This document shows positions 21,355-32,860 of a stretch of 52,816 nucleotides of DNA, piece after piece (the first letter of the stretch is position 1; the number at the start of each line of letters is the position of its first letter). The translations under genes and the position numbers were made by a program. The stretch spans positions 1 through 52,816 of the forward strand of contig JABANN010000211.1 in assembly GCA_013115125.1 (NCBI GenBank), given 5' to 3'. Source of the DNA: Perkinsus olseni. Its lineage: Eukaryota > Perkinsozoa > Perkinsida. The notes under the pieces are model-generated. The model was not told the origin of the DNA, did not search any database, and saw only the letters and a list, made by a program, of their open reading frames with translations.

Positions 21355-22229
21355 TCATTCCCGTGACTCGGGCCTCAGCACAGGCAGTCTGGCGCTTCCC
21401 TGTGGCCTTAACATCAGCCACCACACGACGGCCACCACTGGCGTGAACGCAAGGTAGACGATGATGCAGAGCCCCATGCAAGAGGCGAAGGCTTGAAGGG
21501 CTCGGAGAACTGCCAAGAAGCCGTTACTCGCCTTGATGGCGCTCACGATAGAGTCGGGGTCACAGCCTGCAAACCTTGGGGGTGATACGAGAGCGCCTAA
21601 CGAAAGCGAATAGAATACGCAGGACCGACCGAGGCCTTACCAAGCCGCAGCCACAGAGGGATGAGTCCAATGCAGAGGGGAGTGCACAGTAAGTTGACGC
21701 CAAGGGCTATGGTAGATTGCGGCGCGTTGGGGCCTGAGGTGCTACTGGGGCGAGGGAGCTCGGTAGTTATCCTACACCATTTCGTCCATCTACTTCTGCG
21801 GAACATGACCAGGAAAGCGCCGAGTAACGCCGTACTCGTGCCGGGGATGGGAAAAATCCCAAACCAGAACCCTGAGGACATGGCTAAGTCGCATATCGCT
21901 GTGAACGCTTCACCTAGTAGAATGGCCGATCCCAAGTCCACCTTCTCCAGGCTCCTGGCCGGCATGACGAAGTTGAGGTTAAACCAGCGTTTGATCTGCT
22001 GCCCCCAGCTGAGCTCAGCAGCAGAAGCGTTGTTCGGGACGTCACCGGCAGGCATCTCGGATAGTACAACAGCAGGCGCAGGAGGAGAGGGAGGCGGAGG
22101 AGGAGATACAATGCCAGGCATGAAACTGACATGAGCGTCGCCACGGAAGCCCCCGCGACGAATGGCGGCGTCGCTCCGCCGATGAACGCGAGGCTCCGGG
22201 CAACAACAGGTAGTGGACTCTAGTAGCAT
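21355..22229 (-). CDS. DUF2062-like multi-pass membrane protein
   Basis: The ATG at 22229 opens MLLESTTCCCPEPRVHRRSD, then a Pro-rich stretch. DUF2062-type sequence follows: QIKRWFNLNF, DLGSAILLGEAFTAICDLAM, FGIFPIPGTSTALLGAFLVM, then after a short intron near 21730-21770 LGVNLLCTPLCIGLIPLWLR. A further exon (from about 21570) holds a last membrane segment, CMGLCIIVYLAFTPVVAVVW, ending at 21355. In DUF2062 proteins the F(x)GxFP(I/L)PGxST motif between helices is the hallmark. The function of the family is poorly known. Small introns inside are only partly resolved. Confidence 0.6.
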
Positions 22230-22295
22230 GGCAACACGATAATGACGATCATAACTCAGCCACGGTGACCTAACTTGCTCTTCCGGATTTGACCT

Positions 22296-23223
22296 TCAGC
22301 TGGGGACCGGCCTGGCAAGAAGCATCAAGGCCTGGACCAGGAGAGGTCTACCAGCAGTACCCCTCTCCTCAGGGCTCGCTGCCGAGGGTGACTGGGAAGG
22401 AGGCACACGAGGTCGGGTCCGTTCCTTCACTTTACGACGATGATGCTCATGACGTCGCGGCACCACCTGCAGCAGCAAGCCCCCATGAAGCACATCCGCC
22501 AATGCATGGCTAATGATGGCAGCCAGAGAAGGGGAATTATAAGTCTCGCGCTGACCTCTCTTGGAGCCTTCTCCGGACTGCGGTCACCTCCGTCGTCTCT
22601 CCTCGTCCGACCAATCTTCGTTTTCCTCTCTCTCCGCAGTGCGGTCTCCTTACCTCCATCAGCCGCCAAGACTGAGCACATCAAGCATGACAAACTGCTT
22701 CGAGAAACCCTCGGCCCTGACAGCCCCAACCAGCACTTACGCGCGTTCAATGACGCTCGTTTCAAGCGCTGCTTCTCGAGTATTTTCTGACGTCTCTCCA
22801 AAACCTTCTCATGCTTGCGCTGCCGGTACCATAACAGTAAATACCTACAGGGCTCCCTCACTCGAAGAAGCCACGGTCTGTCTCCTAGCTTTAAGGAGAC
22901 CACGACGGAATCGGCGACATCTAGCCCAAGAATCCAAGACAAATCCGGAAGAGTCGGGTTCCAGCGGGAACAGTCGCAAGGAGAACGATTGAGTCGCGGT
23001 GCCGACAAAGGCAAATCTTCTCGAGCAGGAGTGGGTTATCGAGGTGCCTCACGCGAATCCGAAGCCCAGGGCGAAGAGAGCCAACCACGTGAGGGAAATG
23101 GCCGTCCACGATGGGTAGTCCTCCGCTCGGGGAGGAGGAGGAGCTGCTGCAACAAGTATTGCCTGAAGGAGAGTGGCGGTACTTGGAGGCGTCGTGTCGG
23201 GGCTCACCTCAGTCGCCCGTAAT
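22296..23223 (-). CDS. Membrane-anchored basic coiled-coil protein, partly resolved
   Basis: Exons read, in order, a hydrophobic N-terminal segment (AISLTWLALFALGFGFA), a soluble part (LRLFPLEPDSSGFVLDSWAR), a basic coiled coil (RQRKHEKVLERRQKILEKQR) and a C-terminal exon (ISHALADVLHGGLLLQVVPR) ending at 22296. Typical GTGAG/GTAAG donors separate them. The start codon and several joins are not settled, and the family is not recognised. Confidence 0.35.
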
Positions 23224-23393
23224 CTCATGCTTGCTTCCTACGATCGAATTCCATTAAGGTAAGACAAAGGGGCCTGCGAGCGATACTTCTTTCTCGACAG
23301 CTCCGTCAGACATCGTCCACCCTCGACCCGAATTGAAAGGAAATCAACATCCACTTCGTGGGTATGAAAACGTGCCTTTCGGTTTTATCAGTA

Positions 23394-25926
23394 TCAGTCG
23401 GCTGCCGACATCGGCGATGAGCGGATAGTGGAGGACTCGAGCACCCACGGACGTTCCTGATACCATCCATAGCCCATCAGATTGAGGACAACCCAACTTA
23501 CCCTGCCAGTCTCCGACACCCTGGATGCCGCAGAGAGACCTGAAGGAGACAGTACTGCACGTATATCAACGAGGGACTCACGTGTACGGCCATTGGCGGT
23601 AGAGGTTGTGCTCAGTCTCGGGGCCTTGCTGGGTTGACGGGGCTGCTCATGGTCGTCCCAAGTGGTGGGCAGGTCCTCTGGGAGGAAGGTGAGGATAACT
23701 CTGCCGCCCGTTGTGCTCACAACCAACGCCTGAGGAAGCCGCATCAATAACGGCAATCACTACCTACTCGCAGCAGAACGCCCCATGCTATAAATAATGA
23801 ATCTTAAACACAGCAGCAAAGTAAAACTGTACCACCTGTCCACAGCCACTTGGGGGAGCCAGATGCTCGTTGGAGCACAGCTGAAGGGAAGAGATCAGAC
23901 CCTCCTTGTTAGACAGACTCAAGGACCATTGGTAGAGAGGTCGCATACGCGCAGCAGGGAAGGGGCCACCACGAGCTGAGCACAAACCGATGGGGTGGTA
24001 TGTATCATGGTGGAAGAGGGTCACCTTCCTCCGGCCATTTCCACAGCGATAAAGTCCCGTTGTCGTTCGCTGTGCAGAGAACAGGCCTGCAAAGAAGGCG
24101 TCGAAGAGGCTCAGACTAAAGAGGAATCTTCACATTATCGCACCCAGTGGTGGAGCGTAAAGGTGTCGATCACTATGAGGCTACGCTCATTATGAATATC
24201 ACGATCTGCGTCTGCTCGACCTCAACCACTGCCCTACTGGCGACTCCGAGTCATCGACTCATCGTCATCGACTTAGTCGCGACTCATCACGGAAACACAG
24301 CTCTGCAGCATGCGTTATTATTATCCAACGCGAACAATCAAACTACGAGACCTTTCCCAGTAGCCAAATTCCTCAATCAGCCAGCGTACGACCATCCCTC
24401 CCTACTACCCTGTAGATCCCTCACTCGAAGCTAAGGTCGCCGCCGCCACCGATGACTCCGTGTAGACTAAAGGGGACACGAGTCGTACTACAAGCACGTG
24501 GAAGAGGCTTTCGCCCACTTATCGCCAGGTAGCGTAGTTTGCCTTCCTCTCCCTTCATCTCGAATCGGTAACACACAACCTCGCCCGTCTCCTGCATGAC
24601 CACCCCGAGGCAGCCGTGGCCAGATGCAGCCATGAAACTGAGCGAACGCGAAGCTCCCACTGGAAACAGAGGAAGGAGCCTTCTCGCCTTTACCAAGTCA
24701 TCTGCTCCGAGAACTCCTCAGGAGGCCGCTGAACCTACCCGAGCAAGGCAATCCCGCCCTGAGGACGCAGCCCTCGATAGTGCTTACAACCACTGCAGCA
24801 TCGTCAGCGTCCTCCTCAGCCAGGTCTACGAGGAGCACTTCTCCTCTAGTATTGCAAACAGCCAGCACGTCAGGAGCCACGAAGGCCACGTCGCATAAAG
24901 ACTGATCGAAGCAAGGGACTGTCCACCAATACGCCTCCGTCCTCTACTGTGCCAGGATGCTCCCCTCTCACCATAGGATTGGAGGTGTCGTTACCGAAGT
25001 CCGAGCACCGTAGTATATCGTACGTGGTGGTGCTCCAGACCATGAGCAGCCCTGACCGAGTGCAGGCGGCCAGCCTGGCCCCACTCCACGCCACTCCAGA
25101 GTAAGGGGAGCATGGCCTGAGTGACGGTATCTAGCATTCTCGACGAGTTCAAGGTCTTACGCGCCTCCACCAGAGCATCCTGGACCTGGTCGGAAGATGC
25201 CTGCTAGTTTGAAGCTCAGCCCTCGGTGACCTTCTCGTCGCCATAAACGCAGCTGGTCCGAGCTGACATACACGGATAGGTTCCCCTCCAGAAGCAATGC
25301 ATCAAGGACACCTCCCAGATACCAGCGGAGCGGAGTATGCTACAGTCGTGCTTGGCAGCGCCACACCCAACACAGCGCCACAAGGTGCTCGCAATTCTCC
25401 GCGAAAACACAAGCCAACCTCGGCCAGTACACCCATCGGTTCATCAACCCCGTCCCCCGCTTCACCGTCTACCAAGATATAAAGTCCTCCGACTCTTGCT
25501 TGACAGCGTTCCCTGGCGCCCAGAGTATTCTGCCAACCTGACCGCAACGCCATCCCTCAGTCCACTGCCATAATACTCACTTACAGGGAAGGGGTGTTCG
25601 ATGCTCTCCGACCTCACCAGCTGCTCCGTCGATGGATCGTACTCCATGACCTCAACAGCGTTCGCCCTGATGGATATAATAAAGTAGTGCAGCGGTCACC
25701 CCCAGTTCGACGCTCCCCACCTGTCCATCGACATAGTCCCCACTGCCACCACCATCCTGTCCTCAACCGCACCCCTCAGCAGCGAGTGGTGCCTCGGACG
25801 AGGTGGCCGCAGGGCTGTGCACTGCACGCACGCCCCTATCTCCACCTTCGCTTCACGAGCCATACTACTGTACCCAATCAATAACAACCACAACCTTGCT
25901 CCAGTCACAGCCCCAACCGAACGCAA
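23394..25926 (-). CDS. Beta-propeller (WD40-like) protein, many exons, partly resolved
   Basis: Several exons show propeller-blade strand patterns: ALLLEGNLSVYVSSDQLRLW, ARLAACTRSGLLMVWSTTTY, FVAPDVLAVCNTRGEVLLVD, SASGHGCLGVV-type GH-D strands near 24600, VLCTANDNGTLSLWKWPEEG (about 24050-24110) and ALVVSTTGGRVILTFLPED (about 23690-23740). An acidic/polar C-terminus stops at 23394. All are on the minus strand and separated by short introns, so one gene is likely, though two neighbouring propeller genes cannot be excluded. The start was not found. The specific family is unknown; nucleoporin or TFIIIC-type propellers are possible. Confidence 0.4.
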
Positions 25927-26076
25927 CCCGAGAGACTTCCACGTGGAGTGAAACCGTAGGCTTGTGCGCGTATTAATTACATACTGTTACGAGATCGAAA
26001 TACCGCTGAAATATACCTGGGAGAAGCGGGCAACTTGCTATCTCGTATTTCCTCAACGCAGTCAACAGGGCGCAGC

Positions 26077-27036
26077 ACACTACCCGAGCAGGCCCTTTCC
26101 TGAAGTCTCTTCCTCTTGCTCATTACCGCTCTCCTCTCCCGCCTCAGACTTCACCATTCGCCGCTTCGTTACCCTCGGAGTCACCGAGTCGGGTGACTTC
26201 ACCCCATCCCCTTCTCCTTCGTTCTCATCGTCCTCGTCCTTCTTGCATTCCCTAGGCGACGGTGGAAGCACCGTACCTGTCCGACAGAATACCTCATCCC
26301 ACCGTCAGTTTCACTACGCAGTGCTGCTGCTGGTGGTATTACTAGCTCTGGAATCATCCCGCACCCTACTGCTGTCCTCGATACTCTCACGACGTCTCTT
26401 CCTACCGATCCCTCTGGACCTCGGAGGAGTGAGCGGCGGCAGGGCAGACAGCCTCAGACTGGGGCATGGGGATGACGACGGGGCCTGGAGGAAAGGCGGC
26501 CTCAGTAAGCAGGTCTACTAAGTCATGCCAAGGGCTAGCGAACGGTAAAACGGTAAATGTCGAGCATGTGGGGAGACCTATATTAGGGACTCGACGAGAA
26601 TGTGAATATGAACGAATAACCCTTTCGAGAATCACCAAGCACGGGCCTGTCCCACTACGCGGATGGCCCTAACACTACCTCCACGACCACACGGGGCAAT
26701 CCCGAGTCCGATACGTTACTCCTGCGATGCGGCAGGCGCCTGTCCGACACCTACCACACGGCAGTAGCAGCAGCACGGCTTCACCTAGCACTGCCCCGTC
26801 GTCCCTACAGCTACTTTCCTGTGTGGTGCAGAGCCGAGTCGAGGTACATCACATACCGGAGGGCAGGGACTCGGGGCCCTCCTTGCTGAGCTAGGCCTGC
26901 CGGAGTTTCTGGGCTCCACCATTCCCACTGTAGAAGCGGCCACTTCAACCATCACCGACAAGCTGGCAGCAGATAGCCTGAGACGCCCATCACAACACGA
27001 GAGAGGCCAGCATTGATGAAACACTATAATGAGATA
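26077..27036 (-). CDS. Nuclear-looking acidic/basic protein, 3' exons clear
   Basis: The best-supported parts are the last two exons: RKRRRESIEDSSRVRDDSRA followed by the highly acidic KKDEDDENEGEGDGVKSP, then TPRVTKRRMVKSEAGEESGN, ending ETSGKGLLG at 26077. Mixed NLS-like KRRR clusters and acidic runs suggest a nuclear protein such as a chromatin or nucleolar factor. Upstream exon candidates (for example ALRYVMYLDSALHHTGK near 26820-26870) are on the same strand. The start and family are unknown. Confidence 0.35.
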
Positions 27037-27066
27037 CACACACGGACTGGGTAGATCATAGAAGCT

Positions 27067-27300
27067 CTTCTCTCAGCTCCATCATCCTACGGCCGTTCAT
27101 CACCACCTTCCGTCGCCTCTTGGCCTCGGGTGGGGTGCAAGGAGGGCTGTTCGGTGAAGCTGATGCCGCAGTACCTACTCGTCAAGATGATCGAGGATAC
27201 TTCCAGGAGGAGACTCTCGCCCTATGCTGCCCATTCCCTCAAGCCAGACAAATCCATAGGATCGGAGACCGACTCGAAAGAGGCTCATGTTAGCGCGCAG
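27067..27300 (-). CDS. Possible small nuclear protein, fragmentary
   Basis: A minus-strand frame encodes SASPNSPPCTPPEAKRRRKV then VMNGRRMMELREELL and a stop near 27067. The KRRRK-x-GRR cluster looks like a nuclear localisation signal. An ATG-led frame (MSLFRVGLRSYGFVWLEG) lies just upstream, but the join is not resolved. It may be the end of a larger gene. Confidence 0.25.
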
Positions 27301-27503
27301 AGGAGGGTTCCAGTAATACTTCGAATAAATTCTACCAGTGGTAGAGTGCCACTCTTATACGTAGTTGCAGTTTTCGTTGACATCTAGGTTGGGATAATAT
27401 TCAAGTACTGGATGTGAAGACCCCATCGTCGGGAGCTTTCCGAGGCTACTGGTTGCAAAATACATACATTCTCGAGTATCGGGTTCACTTTACATCGCAT
27501 CAC

Positions 27504-28203
27504 TCTTCACATTCCAGCAGCACCGTCTACACCCTGCGGGAGCCTTCCTCTACTATTTCTAGCGCACGAGGCTCCGTCGGAAGGCTGAGGGATTCCAACT
27601 CCTTCACTCAGCGAGAAAATCGGAATAATTATTGCTTCAGCCGCTCCCAACTCGTAATGGTCTATGAAGCGGCAGAACAGTAACGAGGACTCGACGACTC
27701 CCACAGCCCCCCTGCCCATCCCCTACTTACTGACAGCGGACTGCGGGGTGTTGAAGGAGGGGAACTCCATAGCTTTCTGAGAGACACCAACACCATACCT
27801 GCCGTACCAACGCTCCGTCAGCACTACCATCGAGGAGGGTGTCGACAGCGACTCTGGTTTGGCCGCAATCTCCTCGCTCGCCAATACCGGCACTGATAGG
27901 CTTGGAAGGGCCTCTCCCGATGACAGATGGCTCGGCTTCGGTAATCCCTATAGCAACAACCCAGTGAAGCCACCCATGACCGGCAGCAGCTCACCGTAGG
28001 CCTGGCAGGCTCGCCCAATGACGGCTGCCCGCCATCACAGCACCGCCTCTGCACCGACAGCTGGGGCAGTGCTGTGTTCGGCTGATACTCCAAAATACGC
28101 CGAGATTCTTCCGACATTCTGAACTGCTACAATGAGGAGAATCAACAAAGCCCCTCCGAGAAGCGCAACACGACGATTGAGGAGAGAAGTCCATGTTAGT
28201 CAT
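27504..28203 (-). CDS. Putative type II membrane protein, partly resolved
   Basis: An N-terminal region with a strong signal-anchor (RRVALLGGALLILLIVAVQN) is followed by VGRISAYFGVSAEHS. A next exon reads GLPKPSHLSSGEALPSLSVP, with SMVVLTERWYGRYGVGVSQ, and ends at a GTAAGT donor. A last exon (HYELGAAEAIIIPIFSLSEG) stops at 27504. The topology suggests a Golgi/ER lumenal enzyme or a surface protein. The exact start and one join (about 27690-27740) are not resolved, and the family is unknown. Confidence 0.38.
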
Positions 28204-28496
28204 GGTCCGAGCCGCTGTAGGAGTGTCTTCCAGCCGTCCACTGCACTAGGTATTAAACTGTGGCTGACATAATGTCTGATTCTCCTGGAGTTCTCCTTGG
28301 CCTCGCTCAACGTGAAGGTCTGTAACTTGCCCTTAAGATCCTCTTGGGAGTCGAAGTAGCGAAAGAAAGGCCTCGTGTAGAAGAAGCTGAAGTTCAGCCA
28401 GTACCTGCTATGGCGCCATCCATCACACCAGTACGACCAACAACGACCAGCCCCTTTATGGCCACGACGACCGCCACGAGGGACGCCTCTGCTTCA

Positions 28497-30801
28497 AAAA
28501 TCCCTCGTCATGACCGACTGTAGCCGTTCACAAAATCATGACCAAGCCCCGAGCAAGGACTCCGTTATCCTCATCACCAGCCCCACCTCGCCGCTCCCTC
28601 ATCACCAAACATGTCCCCAGGGGGGTAAGGATCACCCGACTCCTTGGCCGTCCACCCCTCAGCATAGCACTCCCGACCAGTGATAGTATCGTACCTGCCA
28701 GGCCCGCTAGAGAAGCAGAAGTCGACCAGAGAGCAGTACATCGTAGGGAACTTCTTATCAGTCGCATTGAGGACCAGCTGCACGAGGTAGGTAAGGGATG
28801 GTACCTGACCCTCCGTGAAGGCTACTCAGCTGCGTCGCGCGCCTACGAAAATGGTGATGCCAGCGCTGTACTGCTCCACGAGGGCGCAGATGGTAGGGGC
28901 GTAAGGTACCCAGACGACAGCCTTATGACGTACAAGATCCTCCACTTCGAACCGTGGATACCTACAGCCCAAACGAGCTGCTTCGCTCCGCTAACGATCT
29001 CGTATTTTTCACCGCCCTACACCTTCCTGACCTTCATCAATATATCTCCTACTGCAGGCTTGAGGATGCGCTTATAAATATAGTTATTCGGGTCAAAGCG
29101 ATCAGGATAGTTCTTGCGGGCCGGGAAGTAGAGAACCTAAGGCCCCTCCCAGTACCCTCAGCCCACCATCAACAAGCATACCCCACCAAGTCCTTGCTGG
29201 CTCGGTCCCCCTCCGACACACGATTGGACCGGGCCAACCAGGTGGGGTTCACGCAGGTATCAATGAGCGGTATCTCAGCCACGGGCACTCCGATGAAATG
29301 GTGCATATGATGGACATCAAAGAGGGATATAGCGCCTACAGGAGGGACTGCAGGGGGGAGGGCAGCCCCAGCAGTCGCCACTACCCAGAGCAGCCAGCCC
29401 GTCTGCTTTCCCCTCGACAAATAGACGGCGTAGGTCGTTGCTCCAATCACATGAATCGTTCGGCTGTTTGAAGTTCTGGTCGAAACGCCAACCTGAGCTC
29501 CGCCCGCTGGCGTTGCAACCATGCACGCCACGCTGGCTTCCACGGATGAGATCCCCTCATCAATGCTCTCGAGGGCCAGTCGGCGGTAGTTAAATGCGAT
29601 TCCCTCACCCGGCAGTATGATGAGTTTCTTTCTAGTACGCAGGCTCCCCTCCATCTCGAGCATGAGTCTACACAGCGGCCCCGGTGGGAAGATGCACAGG
29701 AACGTTTCGCTACTGCGGAACTCGGGACGACCCTCCAGTATCTACCTCGAGCACCTCCATTCTACCACTCACTATGATACACAGAATAAGTGAATGATGA
29801 TACTCCAGAACGCCCCGAGATGTAGCGAATCCTAACCTCATGCATGCTCTACACGGAGTCCAAAGATATTCCCCAACCCAATTCGACGATACCCCAGCAT
29901 ATGACTCCCTACGACCTCAATCTCAATGCGCAGCTCCAGACGCCCGCAGAAGATGCCACACAGCGTACGTCCCATACCACACCAAACGGAGCACGACAGG
30001 AAGGCGTACCAGTATCCCACTCTACCTCATAGTATTTGACCTTCTCCTCCGCTGTGAACTCAGTGACATGATGCTTCTTACCTCCCCGGGCACCCGGTAG
30101 CTTCTCTGCTGCATCCAAGGCCTACCATACGCCCAAACGAAAACGCCTCTATGCAGTACAGTAGAGCAACTCACAGCTTTCTCCTTTGGACTTCTCGGAG
30201 GGTCCAGGCCATCGTTCTGAGGGGCAACACGCGTCCACCACAGGGGACAGAGCAGCGAGAACTCACGTGGAAGGGCGACCAGCAGGAGATGAACTGAGCG
30301 AATTCACAGTAAGGACCTGCACGGCCCGAAAAGAGGACAAGGCGGAGGCACCCTGGCTCACCGAAGTCGTAAAAATACGCTTTTTCTATCAGTTTATGCG
30401 CGCTCAGTATCTGCGCTATCTGATCGACCATGTTATGCGCCGCGACCGTGAAGACTTTTATCTTGCGGAATGGACTGCAGCAAGGGACCATTCAACTCAC
30501 GGCACCTCGCCTTCCACCATACCCATTCCCCGGCGGCGATAGGATCTCGACTTCCACAGGCAGCTGCCGATAATCTTTAACCGACCTGACCGTGCTAGCC
30601 ACGGTCTCCCTTCCACCACCAGTATCCGATCCAACACCAACTCTCTCGAAAATAACGGCCTCATGCAGTATCTATAACCTCCACCCTCAACCAGCAGCAG
30701 CGACCCTGCCTGCCTGTGCTCACCCCTAGGAGGACCAACGCTACCGTCAGAAAGACACCAACTGTAATCCATGTTGATCGAGATAAAGTACTTGGTTCCA
30801 T
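28497..30801 (-). CDS. Putative type II membrane enzyme (glycosyltransferase-like?), partly resolved
   Basis: The ATG at 30801 gives MEPSTLSRSTWITVGVFLTV-ALVLLG, a clean N-terminal signal-anchor ending at a GTGAGC donor. Downstream exons on the same strand include VEILSPPGNGYGGRRGA, VFTVAAHNMVDQIAQILSAH, FTAEEKVKYYEVEWDTGTP, RKKLIILPGEGIAFNYRRLA, LYFPARKNYPDRFDPNNY and VWVPYAPTICALVEQYSAG. A short anchor followed by a large lumenal region fits Golgi glycosyltransferases, but no DxD or family motif is certain. It may be more than one gene. An intron near 28978-29040 holds the shared 16-mer ctgcttcgctccgcta. Confidence 0.35.
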
Positions 30802-30959
30802 GCTGATGCAGTCACAAAATCATCTTCACTCTCACATCAATAACTTTTCCGTGCGCCCGCCGATCGTCATGCCAGGGTAGAAAACACAGAATCCAGTAAT
30901 AGCGTTCATAGAAACTAGTCATCATACCATCTCCACAGAAAAAACTCATGTCGCCCGAC

Positions 30960-32860
30960 TCAGTTCTTGAGATGCTCAGCGTGGAACTTCAAGTGGTCCT
31001 CCATGAAGGTCGCGACGAAGAAGTAGGAGTGGTCGTATCCCGGCTAACACGGGAAACACAGAGTCAAAGACAGGCCACGCGGAAGGCGCCCCACCCTCTC
31101 ATTGAGGTCTAGGTGAACGTTCGGGTTGCCAGCAGCCACGTCGCGGAACTGACGGCATCTAAGCTGGTCCACAGGGGCATTGACATAGACGAAATCTTCG
31201 AACCCAACGTCAATTTTCACGTCCAGGGCAGGACCTAAAGAGACAACACTGACCACCTTCGACCACAGCCTAGAACCGTCCCGGCACAAATCACGGTTCC
31301 ACACAGGAGAGTTGTAGTGACGGCGAAGCTATCCGCTGTCAAGATGGCTGTTCGAGACTGGAATCAATCATGGGCTATAACGAGTGCCAACAACGAGTGT
31401 AAAGGGCGAAATAATTCCACCAGAATTACGGAGCTCAAATTGTACGGAGATCATTCGACCTAGATGGTATCATCAAAGTCCACTGCGGATTCTCAGCACT
31501 GCCATAGTAGGTAAACTATGATCGTACGAAAAGGCCGACCTGCGTATTTCTGAGCCAGGCAGCATGCATCGTGCTCCTTCCATCTGCTCTTATCATCATC
31601 CCCAAAGAACCGGCCAAACGCCTTGAATCCCCTGAAGACGGAATCTTGCAATCTTGCCATTCCTCAATGCCGCATTTCCTCCTACCATGGAGTTTCGCTC
31701 AAGTTGCATGCGGGTGCGAAGGCAGAGGCGCTCTGATGAAAGTGAGACAATAACAGCTGCCTACTACTACAGACGTCAGACCAACGACGATCTTCGAAAC
31801 GACATCGGCAATTCTCTTAAGCGCACCGTGTGATGGAAGATGATTCCGGAAGGTGTTCTCTATCAAATTCGGGGGAAGGAACATGGCAAAACAAAAGGCA
31901 AGCAAAAGAAGTACAAATCCTGGTATCAAATGGCAATTCATCGAAACAAGCAGAATATCGTTTCCTCCCTGCCTGCTAACGGACAGATACCATCGAACCT
32001 CCCCCAGGCTTCGCACTGTCATAAATCCTCACCGGGTCGTTACCTTGTACTTTCCAGGGTTCTTCAGCGCAACGGTCAATGAGCCATGGCCACCAACACT
32101 ATGGCCCATAACGCTGCAGTTGTTCGTATCAATCTGTTGAAAACTCTCTCCTAGCAGCGCAGGGAACTCACTGGTGACGTAAGTGTACCTCAAGCAGGGC
32201 AGCCCTGACCAAACGAAGCGGGTGGGCCCGTACATGTTGTAGTTCTTCCTCCAAGGGTCCTGCGTGGCATCAACATAATACCCAGCCCCTACGCCAAAGT
32301 CCCACTCGTCCTCCTCCCCAGGTATGCCAGCACCTAGCAACCGGCTAGGACGGAAGGCACCGTGCACGAGAGCAGCTTTGCGACAGCCCTGACCCACCTC
32401 TCGGCGATGTATCAGGGCATGCAACGGCCAATCCCAGAGCCGAGGCGACGCGCTGGTAGCCTGAGTGGGAAGTAGGGACACCCTACGGGAGTTCAAGACC
32501 TCACCGGCTTTCTCGGTGACGTTAAGATCGGAGCATGTAAGACCCGAGAGATAGTATACCACCGGGACCTACAGCAAACGTTGAGTGACCGACTAGGCGC
32601 AGGTTCTATCCCAGCGAGATACATTTATTCTGAAGTACTTGCCTTCTTGTTGGGCGTCGCGCTGTCGGGTATAAAAATAGAGAAGGTGGCCTCCAAGTTC
32701 CCCAGGCACTTCGACAGATGACTGAAGCGATAAGTAGTGCCTGACAGCCCACAATTTCATGGCGCGTGACGCTCCGGGCTCGACGATGCTCACCATTTAC
32801 CCACTCACCCTGGAACGAGCGATTCTTGCGGACGAGCGTGAGTGCTGGATTGATGGACAT
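30960..32860 (-). CDS. S-formylglutathione hydrolase (esterase D), complete, about 309 aa
   Basis: This enzyme hydrolyses S-formylglutathione in glutathione-dependent formaldehyde detoxification in the cytosol. Nine exons join in phase: 32860-32809, 32740-32643, 32568-32505, 32460-32398, 32333-32044, 31732-31686, 31631-31540, 31234-31095 and 31043-30960. Family marks are VPVVYYLSGLTCSDLN, ALGLAVACPDTSPRG, EDEWDFGVGAGYYVDAT, the nucleophile motif GHSVGGHGSLTVALKNPGKY, SASAFAPACN, FFGDDDKSRWKEHDA and the C-terminal His motif GYDHSYFFVATFMEDH. Oddities are an intron after NKK that uses a GC donor (gcaagt), an extra 14-residue in-frame segment between NYNMY and TYVTSEF, and one 311-nt intron (31733-32043). 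Confidence 0.95.

Noticed and set aside
25964-26521. 185-codon plus-strand frame
   Set aside because: It is the antisense shadow of the acidic/basic minus-strand exons at 26077-26460; Ser/Pro/Leu-rich content is what Glu/Lys-rich exons give on the opposite strand.
31699-32022. Membrane protein encoded by the 107-codon minus frame
   Set aside because: It falls in the 311-nt intron between two well-matched esterase exons and runs into the next exon in the wrong frame; kept only as an oddity of that intron.
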